From positions 930,001 to 994,000 of the forward strand of contig OZ007023.1 of NCBI GenBank assembly GCA_963931525.1: a DNA stretch of 64,000 bases, given 5' to 3'. The notes beneath the pieces are model-generated. The model was not told where the DNA came from. It did not search any database and saw nothing but the letters and a program-made list of their open reading frames with translations. Positions within the stretch are counted from its first letter, which is position 1; each line of letters starts with the position of its first letter. The DNA comes from Fimenecus sp900545625. GTDB lineage: Bacteria > Bacillota > Clostridia > Oscillospirales > Acutalibacteraceae. Both the position numbers and the translations under genes were made by a program. Below, in pieces: positions 58,169 to 64,000 of the stretch.

Positions 58169-58325
58169 CAGGGGATTTTGTGTGGAAAATCATGCGGATC
58201 CCAATCGTTTATCCGCCATATTGTTTTGCAATAACATTTTGAGATGGCAAAATGCATATCACGCCTTGTCCGGCTACAACAGGGATCACGTGATATTTTA
58301 TTTTTGTAGCCGGAAAGGTTATGGA
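58169..58325 (+). promoter_or_regulatory. Structured gap before the endolysin
   Basis: A 157-base non-coding stretch in an otherwise overlapping operon. CCGGCTACAA (58270-58279) pairs with TTGTAGCCGG (58304-58313), with a smaller palindrome ATCACGTGAT in the loop. The 3' arm ends in the GG that begins the endolysin ribosome binding site (GGAAAGG, 58312-58318), so the stem may limit endolysin translation. Confidence 0.55.
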
Positions 58326-59201
58326 ATGCACATGGATATTTTATACAAAGGCATCGACGTGTCAAAATGGCAGGGCACGATCGATTGGAAAAAAGTCAAA
58401 AACGCAGGCGTGCAGTTTGCCATGCTGCGCGCGGGCTACGGCCGGTACGAAGGGCAGAAGGACGAATACTTCGAGGAAAATTACAAGAACGCAAAAGCAG
58501 CGGGATTGCCGGTCGGCGCGTACCACTTCAGCTACGCCAAAACCGCGGAGCAGGCAAAGGCAGAGGCGGCATACTGCAAAAAGCTGCTGGCGGGCAAAAG
58601 CTTTGAATTCCCCATCGCCTATGATGTGGAGGACGACGGACAGGCATCGCTGTCGAAGGAAGAGGTCAGCGCCATTGTAGACGCATTCTGCTCCGAAATG
58701 GAGGCGGCGGGTTATTATGTCTGCGTGTATATGAATCTGTCGTGGCTCAATTCCAAGCTCACCGATGAGATCTTCCAAAAGTACGACATCTGGCTCGCAC
58801 ATTGGACAAAGGCAACGAGCTTTGCACGCAGCTACGGATTGTGGCAGTATACGTCCGACGGCGCGGTGGACGGTATATCGGGCAGGGTCGATCTCGACTA
58901 CGCCTACAAAAACTACCCGAACATCATGCGCGTCAACGGGCTTAACGGCTTTAAGCGCGAGGGCGCATCGGGCGGCAGCAGCGGATTTACCGCACGCACG
59001 ATGGTCGCGCTCGACAACACGCCGCTGTATGCGTCCGCAACGGCAAAAACGCCTGCGGCGTATAAATCCGGCACCTTTTACCTGTATGACGGCAAGGAGA
59101 TCAGCGGCCGTTACCGCATCACGAACACGCCTGAACGTGCGGGTAAGACCCCGATCGGCGAAAACGTTACGGGCTATGTCAACAAAAGCGACTTGAGGTG
59201 A
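58326..59201 (+). CDS. GH25 endolysin (lysozyme, Ch-type muramidase)
   Basis: Cleaves the beta-1,4 link between MurNAc and GlcNAc in peptidoglycan. The 291-residue protein has an N-terminal GH25 domain (about 5-195) with D11 (KGIDVSKWQG), D100 and E102 (AYDVEDDG) as catalytic residues, a Gly/Ser linker, and a C-terminal SH3-like wall-binding domain (about 222-291). No signal peptide is seen, so export would need the holin. ATGs occur at 58326 and 58332; GGAAAGGTTATGGA favours the first. Its stop overlaps the next gene. Confidence 0.93.
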   Translation: MHMDILYKGIDVSKWQGTIDWKKVKNAGVQFAMLRAGYGRYEGQKDEYFEENYKNAKAAGLPVGAYHFSYAKTAEQAKAEAAYCKKLLAGKSFEFPIAYDVEDDGQASLSKEEVSAIVDAFCSEMEAAGYYVCVYMNLSWLNSKLTDEIFQKYDIWLAHWTKATSFARSYGLWQYTSDGAVDGISGRVDLDYAYKNYPNIMRVNGLNGFKREGASGGSSGFTARTMVALDNTPLYASATAKTPAAYKSGTFYLYDGKEISGRYRITNTPERAGKTPIGENVTGYVNKSDLR

Positions 59202-59473
59202 CCGCTTTGGCGGAACAGGATTTGTATGCCCACAGGATCGCAAAACTGGAAGAGGACGTCAAGCATCTGTATTCCAAAACAAACGGATTCGCCATCACCA
59301 GCGCCGAAATGAACGCCAAGCTCGACAACGTGCTCGTCACGCTCGGGGAGCTCAAAGAGAGTATCAAAGCGGTGCGCGAGCGTCCGGTGCGGCTTTGGGA
59401 TAAGCTGATTTTCGCCATACTCGCGGCGGTGGGTACGGGCATCGGCACGGCAATTTTGTATGCAGTCCGTTGA
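59198..59473 (+). CDS. XhlA-like haemolysin/holin-accessory protein
   Basis: Small membrane protein found next to holins and endolysins in phages and in the PBSX lysis region. The 91-residue product has an N-terminal coiled coil (about 8-60: RIAKLEEDVKHLYSKTNGF then MNAKLDNVLVTLGELKESI) and one C-terminal membrane helix (LIFAILAAVGTGIGTAILYAV). The start is GTG at 59198, overlapping the endolysin stop; a TTG at 59207 with GAGGTG upstream is an alternative. The gap to the holin is 12 bases. Confidence 0.82.
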   Translation: MTALAEQDLYAHRIAKLEEDVKHLYSKTNGFAITSAEMNAKLDNVLVTLGELKESIKAVRERPVRLWDKLIFAILAAVGTGIGTAILYAVR

Positions 59474-59485
59474 AAGGAGAGAAAA

Positions 59486-59734
59486 ATGGAATTTCTGGAT
59501 TTTATTCTGGAGCACGCGCTGGTGCTTATCCCCGTGCTCAATGTACTCGGTCTGATTTTTAAAAAGACCGAAAAAATACCCGATAAATGGATCCCGCTCA
59601 TTTTGCTTGGGTTTGGACTGGCGGGTGCGTTTGCCATCCTTGGCTTTTCCGCAGACGCAGCGGTGCAGGGCGTTTTGGTCACAGGCGTCGCCGTTTACGG
59701 CAACCAGGTCGTCAAGCAACTCAAGGCAAAATAG
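59486..59734 (+). CDS. Phage holin (Hol118-like)
   Basis: Small membrane protein that opens the membrane so that the endolysin reaches the wall. The 82-residue product has the A118-type holin pattern: MEFLDFILEHALVLIPVLNV (first helix), KKTEKIPDKWIPLILL (loop and second helix), then VQGVLVTGVAVYGNQ (third helix) and a basic tail VVKQLKAK. AAAGGAGAGAAAA precedes the ATG. It is the last gene of the cassette before a strong terminator. Confidence 0.9.
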   Translation: MEFLDFILEHALVLIPVLNVLGLIFKKTEKIPDKWIPLILLGFGLAGAFAILGFSADAAVQGVLVTGVAVYGNQVVKQLKAK

Positions 59735-59745
59735 AGGCTGTAAGC

Positions 59746-59786
59746 AAGCGCCCGGAAGACCTTTGTGTTTTCCGGGCGCTTTTTGC
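59746..59786 (+). terminator. Terminator of the lysis cassette
   Basis: AGCGCCCGGAA and TTCCGGGCGCT form a strong stem followed by TTTTTGCG. Confidence 0.92.
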
Positions 59787-59849
59787 GATTTTTATGCATT
59801 TTGTGCAAAAATTACAGACCAGTTTCAGAGCAGAGCGCCTTTGATTTTA

Positions 59850-59878
59850 TTGACATTTCCATAGAAAAACGGTATTAT
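59850..59878 (+). promoter_or_regulatory. Promoter of the polysaccharide cluster
   Basis: TTGACA at 59850-59855 and TATTAT at 59873-59878 with a 17-base spacer. It requires the sugar transferase to start downstream of about 59885. Confidence 0.8.
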
Positions 59879-59911
59879 CTATATGTATATACGCTTAAGG
59901 GGGATACAGGT

Positions 59912-60547
59912 TTGTATAAGCGTTTTAAACGTATAATGGATGTGCTGGCGGCTTTGTCGGCTTTGGTGCTGCTGTCTCCGCTTTTGCTGGCAGCGGCTCT
60001 TTGTGTGCGCCTGTCCTCTAAGGGCCCCGTGATCTTCAAGCAGGAGCGCATCGGCAAGGACGGCAAGGTGTTCCGCATTTATAAATTCCGTTCTATGTGC
60101 GTCGGCGCCGAGCAGACGGGCAGCGGGGTGTATTCCGGAAAGGGGGACCCCCGCGTTACAAAGGTCGGCAGATTTCTCCGTGCGACCAGCCTTGACGAGC
60201 TCCCGCAGCTTGTCAATATCCTAAAAGGCGAAATGAGCTTCATCGGGCCTCGGCCGCCGCTTACCTATCACCCCTGGCCGTATGGCGAATACACGGCTGA
60301 ACAGCGCCGGATGTTTGAAGTGCGCCCGGGTATGACCGGCTGGGCGCAGGTCAACGGGCGCAAGGGCGTGGAGTGGAACCATCGAATCGAACTGAACGTT
60401 TGGTATGTGGACCACATGTCCCTGCGGTTGGATCTGAAGATATTGTTCCTGACGTTTTACCGGGTCTTCAAAAACGAAGACAATGTGAACACCGAAGCAA
60501 CGGTGCAGAAAGAACCTGCAGTTCAAAAGGAAAAAGAAAGCGTGTAA
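59912..60547 (+). CDS. Undecaprenyl-phosphate sugar phosphotransferase (priming)
   Basis: Starts a surface polysaccharide by moving a sugar-1-phosphate from UDP-sugar to undecaprenyl phosphate. The 211-residue protein has one membrane hairpin near the N-terminus (MDVLAALSALVLLSPLLLAAALCV) and the bacterial sugar transferase core: QERIGKDGKVFRIYKFRSM, DELPQLVNILKGEMSFIGPRP, and RPGMTGWAQVNGR. The start is TTG at 59912, with GGGGGATACAGGT in front; earlier codons lie upstream of the transcription start. The short form lacks the extra N-terminal membrane domain. It is the first gene of the cluster. Confidence 0.9.
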   Translation: MYKRFKRIMDVLAALSALVLLSPLLLAAALCVRLSSKGPVIFKQERIGKDGKVFRIYKFRSMCVGAEQTGSGVYSGKGDPRVTKVGRFLRATSLDELPQLVNILKGEMSFIGPRPPLTYHPWPYGEYTAEQRRMFEVRPGMTGWAQVNGRKGVEWNHRIELNVWYVDHMSLRLDLKILFLTFYRVFKNEDNVNTEATVQKEPAVQKEKESV

Positions 60548-60554
60548 TTTTCTA

Positions 60555-61394
60555 ATGGCTTTGAAATTGATGTATTTAACCGGTGATCCGCATGTCGCCG
60601 CCATGGCGGAGCAAAACGGCGTGGATCGTATTTTTTTGGATCTGGAGCTGCGCGGCAAGCAGGCGCGGCAAAAGAATATGGACACCGTTATTTCACACAA
60701 CAGCATTTCCGATGTCAAAAAACTGCGCGAAGCGCTGCACACATCGGAACTGCTGGTGCGTGTCAATTCGATGTATGACGGCTCTGCCGAGGAGATCGAG
60801 CGCGTGGTGCGCGACGGCGCCGACATCGTTATGCTGCCGTATTTCAAAACGGTGCGCGAAGTGGAGGATTTTATCCGCATGGTGGACGGCCGCGCAAAGG
60901 TCTGCCTGCTTTGTGAAACGCCGGAAGCGGCGGAAAATATAGATGCGATTTTATCAGTGCCGGGAATTGACGAGGTGCACATCGGGATCAACGACCTGCA
61001 CCTTGGCTATCATCGGCACTTTATGTTTGAGCTGGTCGCGGACGGGACGGTAGACCGCCTGTGCGCGGCATTTCGCAAAGCGGGCGTTGTGTACGGTTTC
61101 GGCGGCATCGCGCGCGTGGGCGAGGGGATGCTGCCCGCCGAATATGTGCTCGGCGAGCATTACCGCCTTGGCTCGCAAATGGTGATTTTGTCGCGCACGT
61201 TCTGCGATACCGCAAAGATCACCGACCCGGAAGAACAGCGTGCGCGATTTGCAGACGGCGTGCAGGCTATCCGCGCCTGCGAAGCACAGCTTGCCGCGAA
61301 GGATGCAGCCTTCTTTGCGGAAAATCACCGCATCGTGCAGGAAAAGGTGCAGGCGATCGTGGAAAAAATCAAGGCGTCTAAGGGGTTGTGCTGA
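60555..61394 (+). CDS. HpcH/HpaI-type aldolase family protein
   Basis: Member of the phosphoenolpyruvate/pyruvate TIM-barrel superfamily; relatives make or split 4-hydroxy-2-oxo acids with a divalent metal. The 279-residue protein shows DRIFLDLELRGKQ (R33, substrate), LLCETPEA with E121, and IGINDLHLG with D147 as likely metal ligands. The actual reaction is unknown. ATG at 60555, 7 bases after the transferase stop; the ribosome binding site is weak, suggesting coupling. Such a gene in a polysaccharide cluster is unusual. Confidence 0.8.
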   Translation: MALKLMYLTGDPHVAAMAEQNGVDRIFLDLELRGKQARQKNMDTVISHNSISDVKKLREALHTSELLVRVNSMYDGSAEEIERVVRDGADIVMLPYFKTVREVEDFIRMVDGRAKVCLLCETPEAAENIDAILSVPGIDEVHIGINDLHLGYHRHFMFELVADGTVDRLCAAFRKAGVVYGFGGIARVGEGMLPAEYVLGEHYRLGSQMVILSRTFCDTAKITDPEEQRARFADGVQAIRACEAQLAAKDAAFFAENHRIVQEKVQAIVEKIKASKGLC

Positions 61395-61395
61395 T

Positions 61396-62319
61396 ATGCG
61401 GATTCTGTTGACGGGCGCATTTGCCTATACCCCGGCGCAGCTTGCGCAGCTGAAAAATATGGGGCTGGAGATCACGTTCGTGCAAGACGAGCGTGAGCCG
61501 CTGGAGATGGACGTTTCCGGATTCGAAGCGGTTGTCTGTAACGGGCTTTTCCTTTACAATGACATCCGCCGCTTTTCATCGCTGCGCTTTATCCAGGTGA
61601 CAAGCGCAGGGCTGGACCGGCTTCCGCTTGACTACATCCGGGCGCAGGGGATCCGCCTGTGCAACGCGCACGGCGTATACAGCGTCCCCATGGCGGAATG
61701 GGCGGTCGGCGGCGTTTTGTCGTTATATAAGCACCTGAACCGCTTTTCCGAGCAGCAGAAAAACCGTCTTTGGGAAAAGGACAGGACCGTCCGCGAGCTT
61801 GCAGGGCAGACCGTCTGCATCGTCGGCGCAGGAAGCGTCGGCACGGCGTGCGCCCAGCGGTTCAAGGCGTTTGACACAACGGTCCTTGCGGCAGATATCC
61901 GCGCGCCGCAGGATGCGAAGCGCTATGACGCGTATTACCCGATGGACAAGCTGCAAGACGCGCTTGCGCGGGCCGACGTCGTGGTGCTTACCCTGCCGCT
62001 GACGGACAGTACCCGCGGGCTGTTCGATGCGGAAATGCTTGCCTGCTGCAAACGCGGCGCGGTGCTGGTCAATATCGCGCGCGGCGCGGTGGTGTGCGAG
62101 GCGGCGTTGGTCGCAGCGCTCGAAAGCGGGCGGCTTAGCGGCGCGGTTTTGGATGTGTTTGAAACGGAGCCGCTGACGGAAAGCAGCCCGCTGTGGCAAA
62201 TGGAGCAGGTGCTCGTGACACCGCACAATTCCTTTGTGTCCGGGCGAAACGGCGAAAGGCTGTTTCACCTGATCGAAGAAAACCTGCGCGCGTATCTAAA
62301 TCAAGGGGGAAAAGAATGA
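61396..62319 (+). CDS. D-isomer-specific 2-hydroxyacid dehydrogenase
   Basis: NAD(P)-dependent reduction of a 2-oxo acid. The 307-residue protein has the Rossmann motif CIVGAGSVGTACAQRF (about 137-152), the VLVNIARGAVV region with the substrate arginine, DVFETEPL with the Glu, and TPHNSF with the catalytic histidine. ATG at 61396, one base after the aldolase stop; TAAGGGGTTGTGCTGAT precedes it. Paired with the aldolase it could make a 2-hydroxy-acid, perhaps a sugar substituent; that is an inference. Confidence 0.87.
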   Translation: MRILLTGAFAYTPAQLAQLKNMGLEITFVQDEREPLEMDVSGFEAVVCNGLFLYNDIRRFSSLRFIQVTSAGLDRLPLDYIRAQGIRLCNAHGVYSVPMAEWAVGGVLSLYKHLNRFSEQQKNRLWEKDRTVRELAGQTVCIVGAGSVGTACAQRFKAFDTTVLAADIRAPQDAKRYDAYYPMDKLQDALARADVVVLTLPLTDSTRGLFDAEMLACCKRGAVLVNIARGAVVCEAALVAALESGRLSGAVLDVFETEPLTESSPLWQMEQVLVTPHNSFVSGRNGERLFHLIEENLRAYLNQGGKE

Positions 62320-63467
62320 AATTTATTTTGGTATCTCCGAAAAATCGGACGGCGTATAATTTCCGCGGTGATCTGATCCGTGAAATTATCGCCTGCGGCT
62401 ACGAGGTCATCGTGACGGGCCCCAACCGCGACAACGTTGACAAAATCGAAGCGTTGGGTGCAAGGTTCGTGGAGATCCCCATGGACAAAAACGGTGTGAA
62501 TCCCTTTGCAGACCTACAATATATGCGCGCGCTGTACAAGCTGTTTTGTGCGGAAAAGCCGGATGCCGTGCTCGGATACACAAGCAAGCCCGTCATTTAC
62601 GGCTCTTTGGCGGCGAAGCGCGCGGGCGTCCCGAACGTTACAGCCATGATCACGGGCCTTGGGTATGCATTTACGCAAAAGACCGCAAAAGCGCGTGCGA
62701 TCCGCGCGGTGATGTCTCTGCTGTATAAGCCGGCTTTGAAAAAGGCGGATACCGTCATTTTCCAAAATCCGGACGATCGGGATGAGACGATCCGCTTAAA
62801 GCTTGTGGATGCGGAAAAATGCCGTGTGGTCAACGGTTCCGGCGTCAATATGGAGCGCTTCAAGCCGCTGCCGTATCCCGAAAAAGTCACGTTCTTTATG
62901 CTGGCGCGGGTCATGTATGCCAAGGGGATCCGCGAATACCTGCGCGCGGCAGAGCTGGTCCACGAAAAGTACCCCGATACAAAGTTTATGCTGCTGGGTG
63001 CGTGCGAGGGCATTCAGGACTCCATCAGCCGCGAGGCGCTGCAGCGCTATATCGACAACGGCACGATCGTCTATTACGGCGAAACGGATAACGTCGCCCC
63101 GTATTACGGCGAGTGTTCCGTATTTGTCCTGCCGTCGTACCGCGAGGGTACGGGCCGCGTTATTTTGGAAGCGATGGCGACCGAGCGGCCCATCATCGCC
63201 ACGGACGTTGCCGGCTGCCGGGAAACGGTGCGCGACGGGGTCACGGGCTTCTTAGTCCCCGCCAAGGACAGCGAAGCGCTTGCGGAAAAGATGATCTGGT
63301 TTATTGAACATCCGGAAAAGATCCCCGAAATGGGAAAAGCAAGCTTGGAATACTGCAAAGAAAAATATGACGTCCGCAAGGTCAATGCGAATATGTTGAA
63401 ATTCTGCCGGATCAAACCCGAGCAGGAGAATCTTCCGGAAGGGGAATCGGAATATGAACTTGTATGA
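62316..63467 (+). CDS. Glycosyltransferase family 4 protein
   Basis: GT-B fold transferase adding a sugar to the lipid-linked oligosaccharide. The 383-residue protein has the GT4 C-terminal pattern: FFMLARVMYAKGIREYL (acceptor/donor hinge region), YYGETDNVAPYYGECSVFVLPS, and YREGTGRVILEAMATERPIIAT with the E-x7-E nucleotide-sugar motif. The N-terminal half (MKFILVSPKNRTAYNFRGDL) resembles transferases that act right after the priming step. The ATG overlaps the dehydrogenase stop (ATGA) and has AAGGGGGAAAAGA in front. Confidence 0.92.
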   Translation: MKFILVSPKNRTAYNFRGDLIREIIACGYEVIVTGPNRDNVDKIEALGARFVEIPMDKNGVNPFADLQYMRALYKLFCAEKPDAVLGYTSKPVIYGSLAAKRAGVPNVTAMITGLGYAFTQKTAKARAIRAVMSLLYKPALKKADTVIFQNPDDRDETIRLKLVDAEKCRVVNGSGVNMERFKPLPYPEKVTFFMLARVMYAKGIREYLRAAELVHEKYPDTKFMLLGACEGIQDSISREALQRYIDNGTIVYYGETDNVAPYYGECSVFVLPSYREGTGRVILEAMATERPIIATDVAGCRETVRDGVTGFLVPAKDSEALAEKMIWFIEHPEKIPEMGKASLEYCKEKYDVRKVNANMLKFCRIKPEQENLPEGESEYELV

Positions 63468-64000
63468 AAAGATCGTAAACGGAGAAGAAAAAATCTCCCT
63501 TGTGGGGCTCGGGTATGTCGGCATGCCGATCGCGGTCGCCTTTTCCAAGAAGGCCAAGGTGATCGGGTACGACCTGAACGCCGCCAAGATCGAGCTGTAT
63601 AAAAGCGGCGTAGATCCGACCAACGAGGTCGGCGGCGACGTGGTCAAAGCGTGCAGCGTGGAATTTACCGCGGATGAGACAAAGCTGCGCGAAGCGAAAT
63701 TCCATATCGTTGCCGTCCCCACGCCTGTAAACGACGACCACACACCGGATCTCACCCCCGTGGAAAGTGCGTCCGAGACCGTGGGACGCAACCTGACGAA
63801 AGGCTCGGTCGTGGTGTATGAATCTACGGTATACCCCGGTGTGACCGAAGAAATCTGTGTGCCGATTTTGGAGCGGGAATCGGGTTTAAAGTGCGGCGTG
63901 GATTTTAAGATCGGGTACAGCCCCGAGCGCATCAACCCCGGCGACAAGGTCCACCGCCTCGAAACGATTACCAAGATCGTCAGCGGTATGGACGAAGAAA
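63454..64000 (+). CDS. UDP-sugar 6-dehydrogenase (WecC/TviB/Ugd family), partial
   Basis: Oxidises the C6 of a UDP-hexose or UDP-N-acetylhexosamine to the uronic acid. The first 182 residues are in the window: the Rossmann motif SLVGLGYVGMPIAVAF (about 15-30), IVAVPTPVNDDHTPDL (about 86-101), VVYESTVYPGVTEE and YSPERINPGDK. The pattern is closer to the N-acetylhexosamine or galactosamine type (WecC/TviB/WbpA) than to Ugd, but the substrate is not certain. ATG at 63454, overlapping the glycosyltransferase by 14 bases, with GGAAGGGGAATCGGAAT upstream. It runs off the window end. Confidence 0.9.
   Translation, partial: MNLYEKIVNGEEKISLVGLGYVGMPIAVAFSKKAKVIGYDLNAAKIELYKSGVDPTNEVGGDVVKACSVEFTADETKLREAKFHIVAVPTPVNDDHTPDLTPVESASETVGRNLTKGSVVVYESTVYPGVTEEICVPILERESGLKCGVDFKIGYSPERINPGDKVHRLETITKIVSGMDEE

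Noticed and set aside
55984..59786. Complete prophage or tailocin
   Set aside because: Only regulator, fibre-like, lysin and holin genes are present; no tail tube, sheath, baseplate, capsid, terminase or integrase is found within the flanking core genes.

Overview
The window looks like a chromosomal segment of a G+C-rich, anaerobic, spore-forming Firmicute of the class Clostridia, most likely a gut Oscillospiraceae/Ruminococcaceae-type organism. The reasons are SpoVT, a full Rnf complex, CtsR-McsA-McsB-ClpC behind CtsR boxes, a CIRCE-controlled groESL, a Gram-positive LexA box, frequent TTG/GTG starts and AGGAGG-type ribosome binding sites. The genus call is an inference. No rRNA, tRNA or CRISPR array was seen.

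Layout. 0-16.3 kb is core: spoVT; tsaC and uppP (minus); mutS2; a small lipoprotein; the SRP/ribosome run ylxM-ffh-rpsP-khpA-rimM-trmD; a GPH-family sugar symporter with a sulfatase; a PadR regulator with a membrane protein behind a large dyad; and rpsF-ssb-rpsR. 16.4-19.8 kb is an AT-rich island: a DUF2130 protein with nuclease-like residues, two unknown proteins and an XRE regulator. 20.0-30.0 kb holds all seven genes of the cyclic arginine pathway (argG, H, C, J, B, D, F), interleaved with a DUF1275 membrane protein and a transglutaminase-like protein. 30.0-33.8 kb is mobile-element debris: a methyltransferase fragment fused at a junction to the tail of a Y-family polymerase, a YolD-like gene, a RelA/SpoT-type HD hydrolase and an intact IS3-family element with 3-bp target repeats. 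33.9-43.6 kb has groEL-groES, mutY, an SDR, metA, a PurF-like protein lacking the glutaminase cysteine, a GH27 alpha-galactosidase and an iron alcohol dehydrogenase. 43.7-50.9 kb is an energy-conservation operon: apbE, a NusG-II domain protein, a Gx transporter and rnfCDGEAB. 51.3-56.0 kb is the ctsR-mcsA-mcsB-clpC stress operon.

The most unusual region is 55,984-59,786. It is a compact, self-contained transcription unit with a near-consensus sigma-A promoter, a perfect Gram-positive LexA box just downstream of it, a leader hairpin, a small HTH protein, a phage tail-fibre/baseplate-like protein with a collagen-like GDK repeat, a GH25 endolysin, an XhlA-like membrane protein, a holin and a strong terminator. 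No capsid, terminase, tail-tube or integrase gene is nearby, so this looks like a domesticated, DNA-damage-induced lysis or wall-targeting module rather than a prophage. The window ends inside a surface polysaccharide cluster (59.9-64.0 kb): priming sugar transferase, HpcH-type aldolase, 2-hydroxyacid dehydrogenase, glycosyltransferase and UDP-sugar dehydrogenase (cut by the window end).

Dispersed non-coding repeats recur: a roughly 225-bp element with short terminal inverted repeats (782-1007, 40818-41041, a variant at 21323-21502 and a half copy at 22966-23026), and a separate run of hairpins at 26741-26912.
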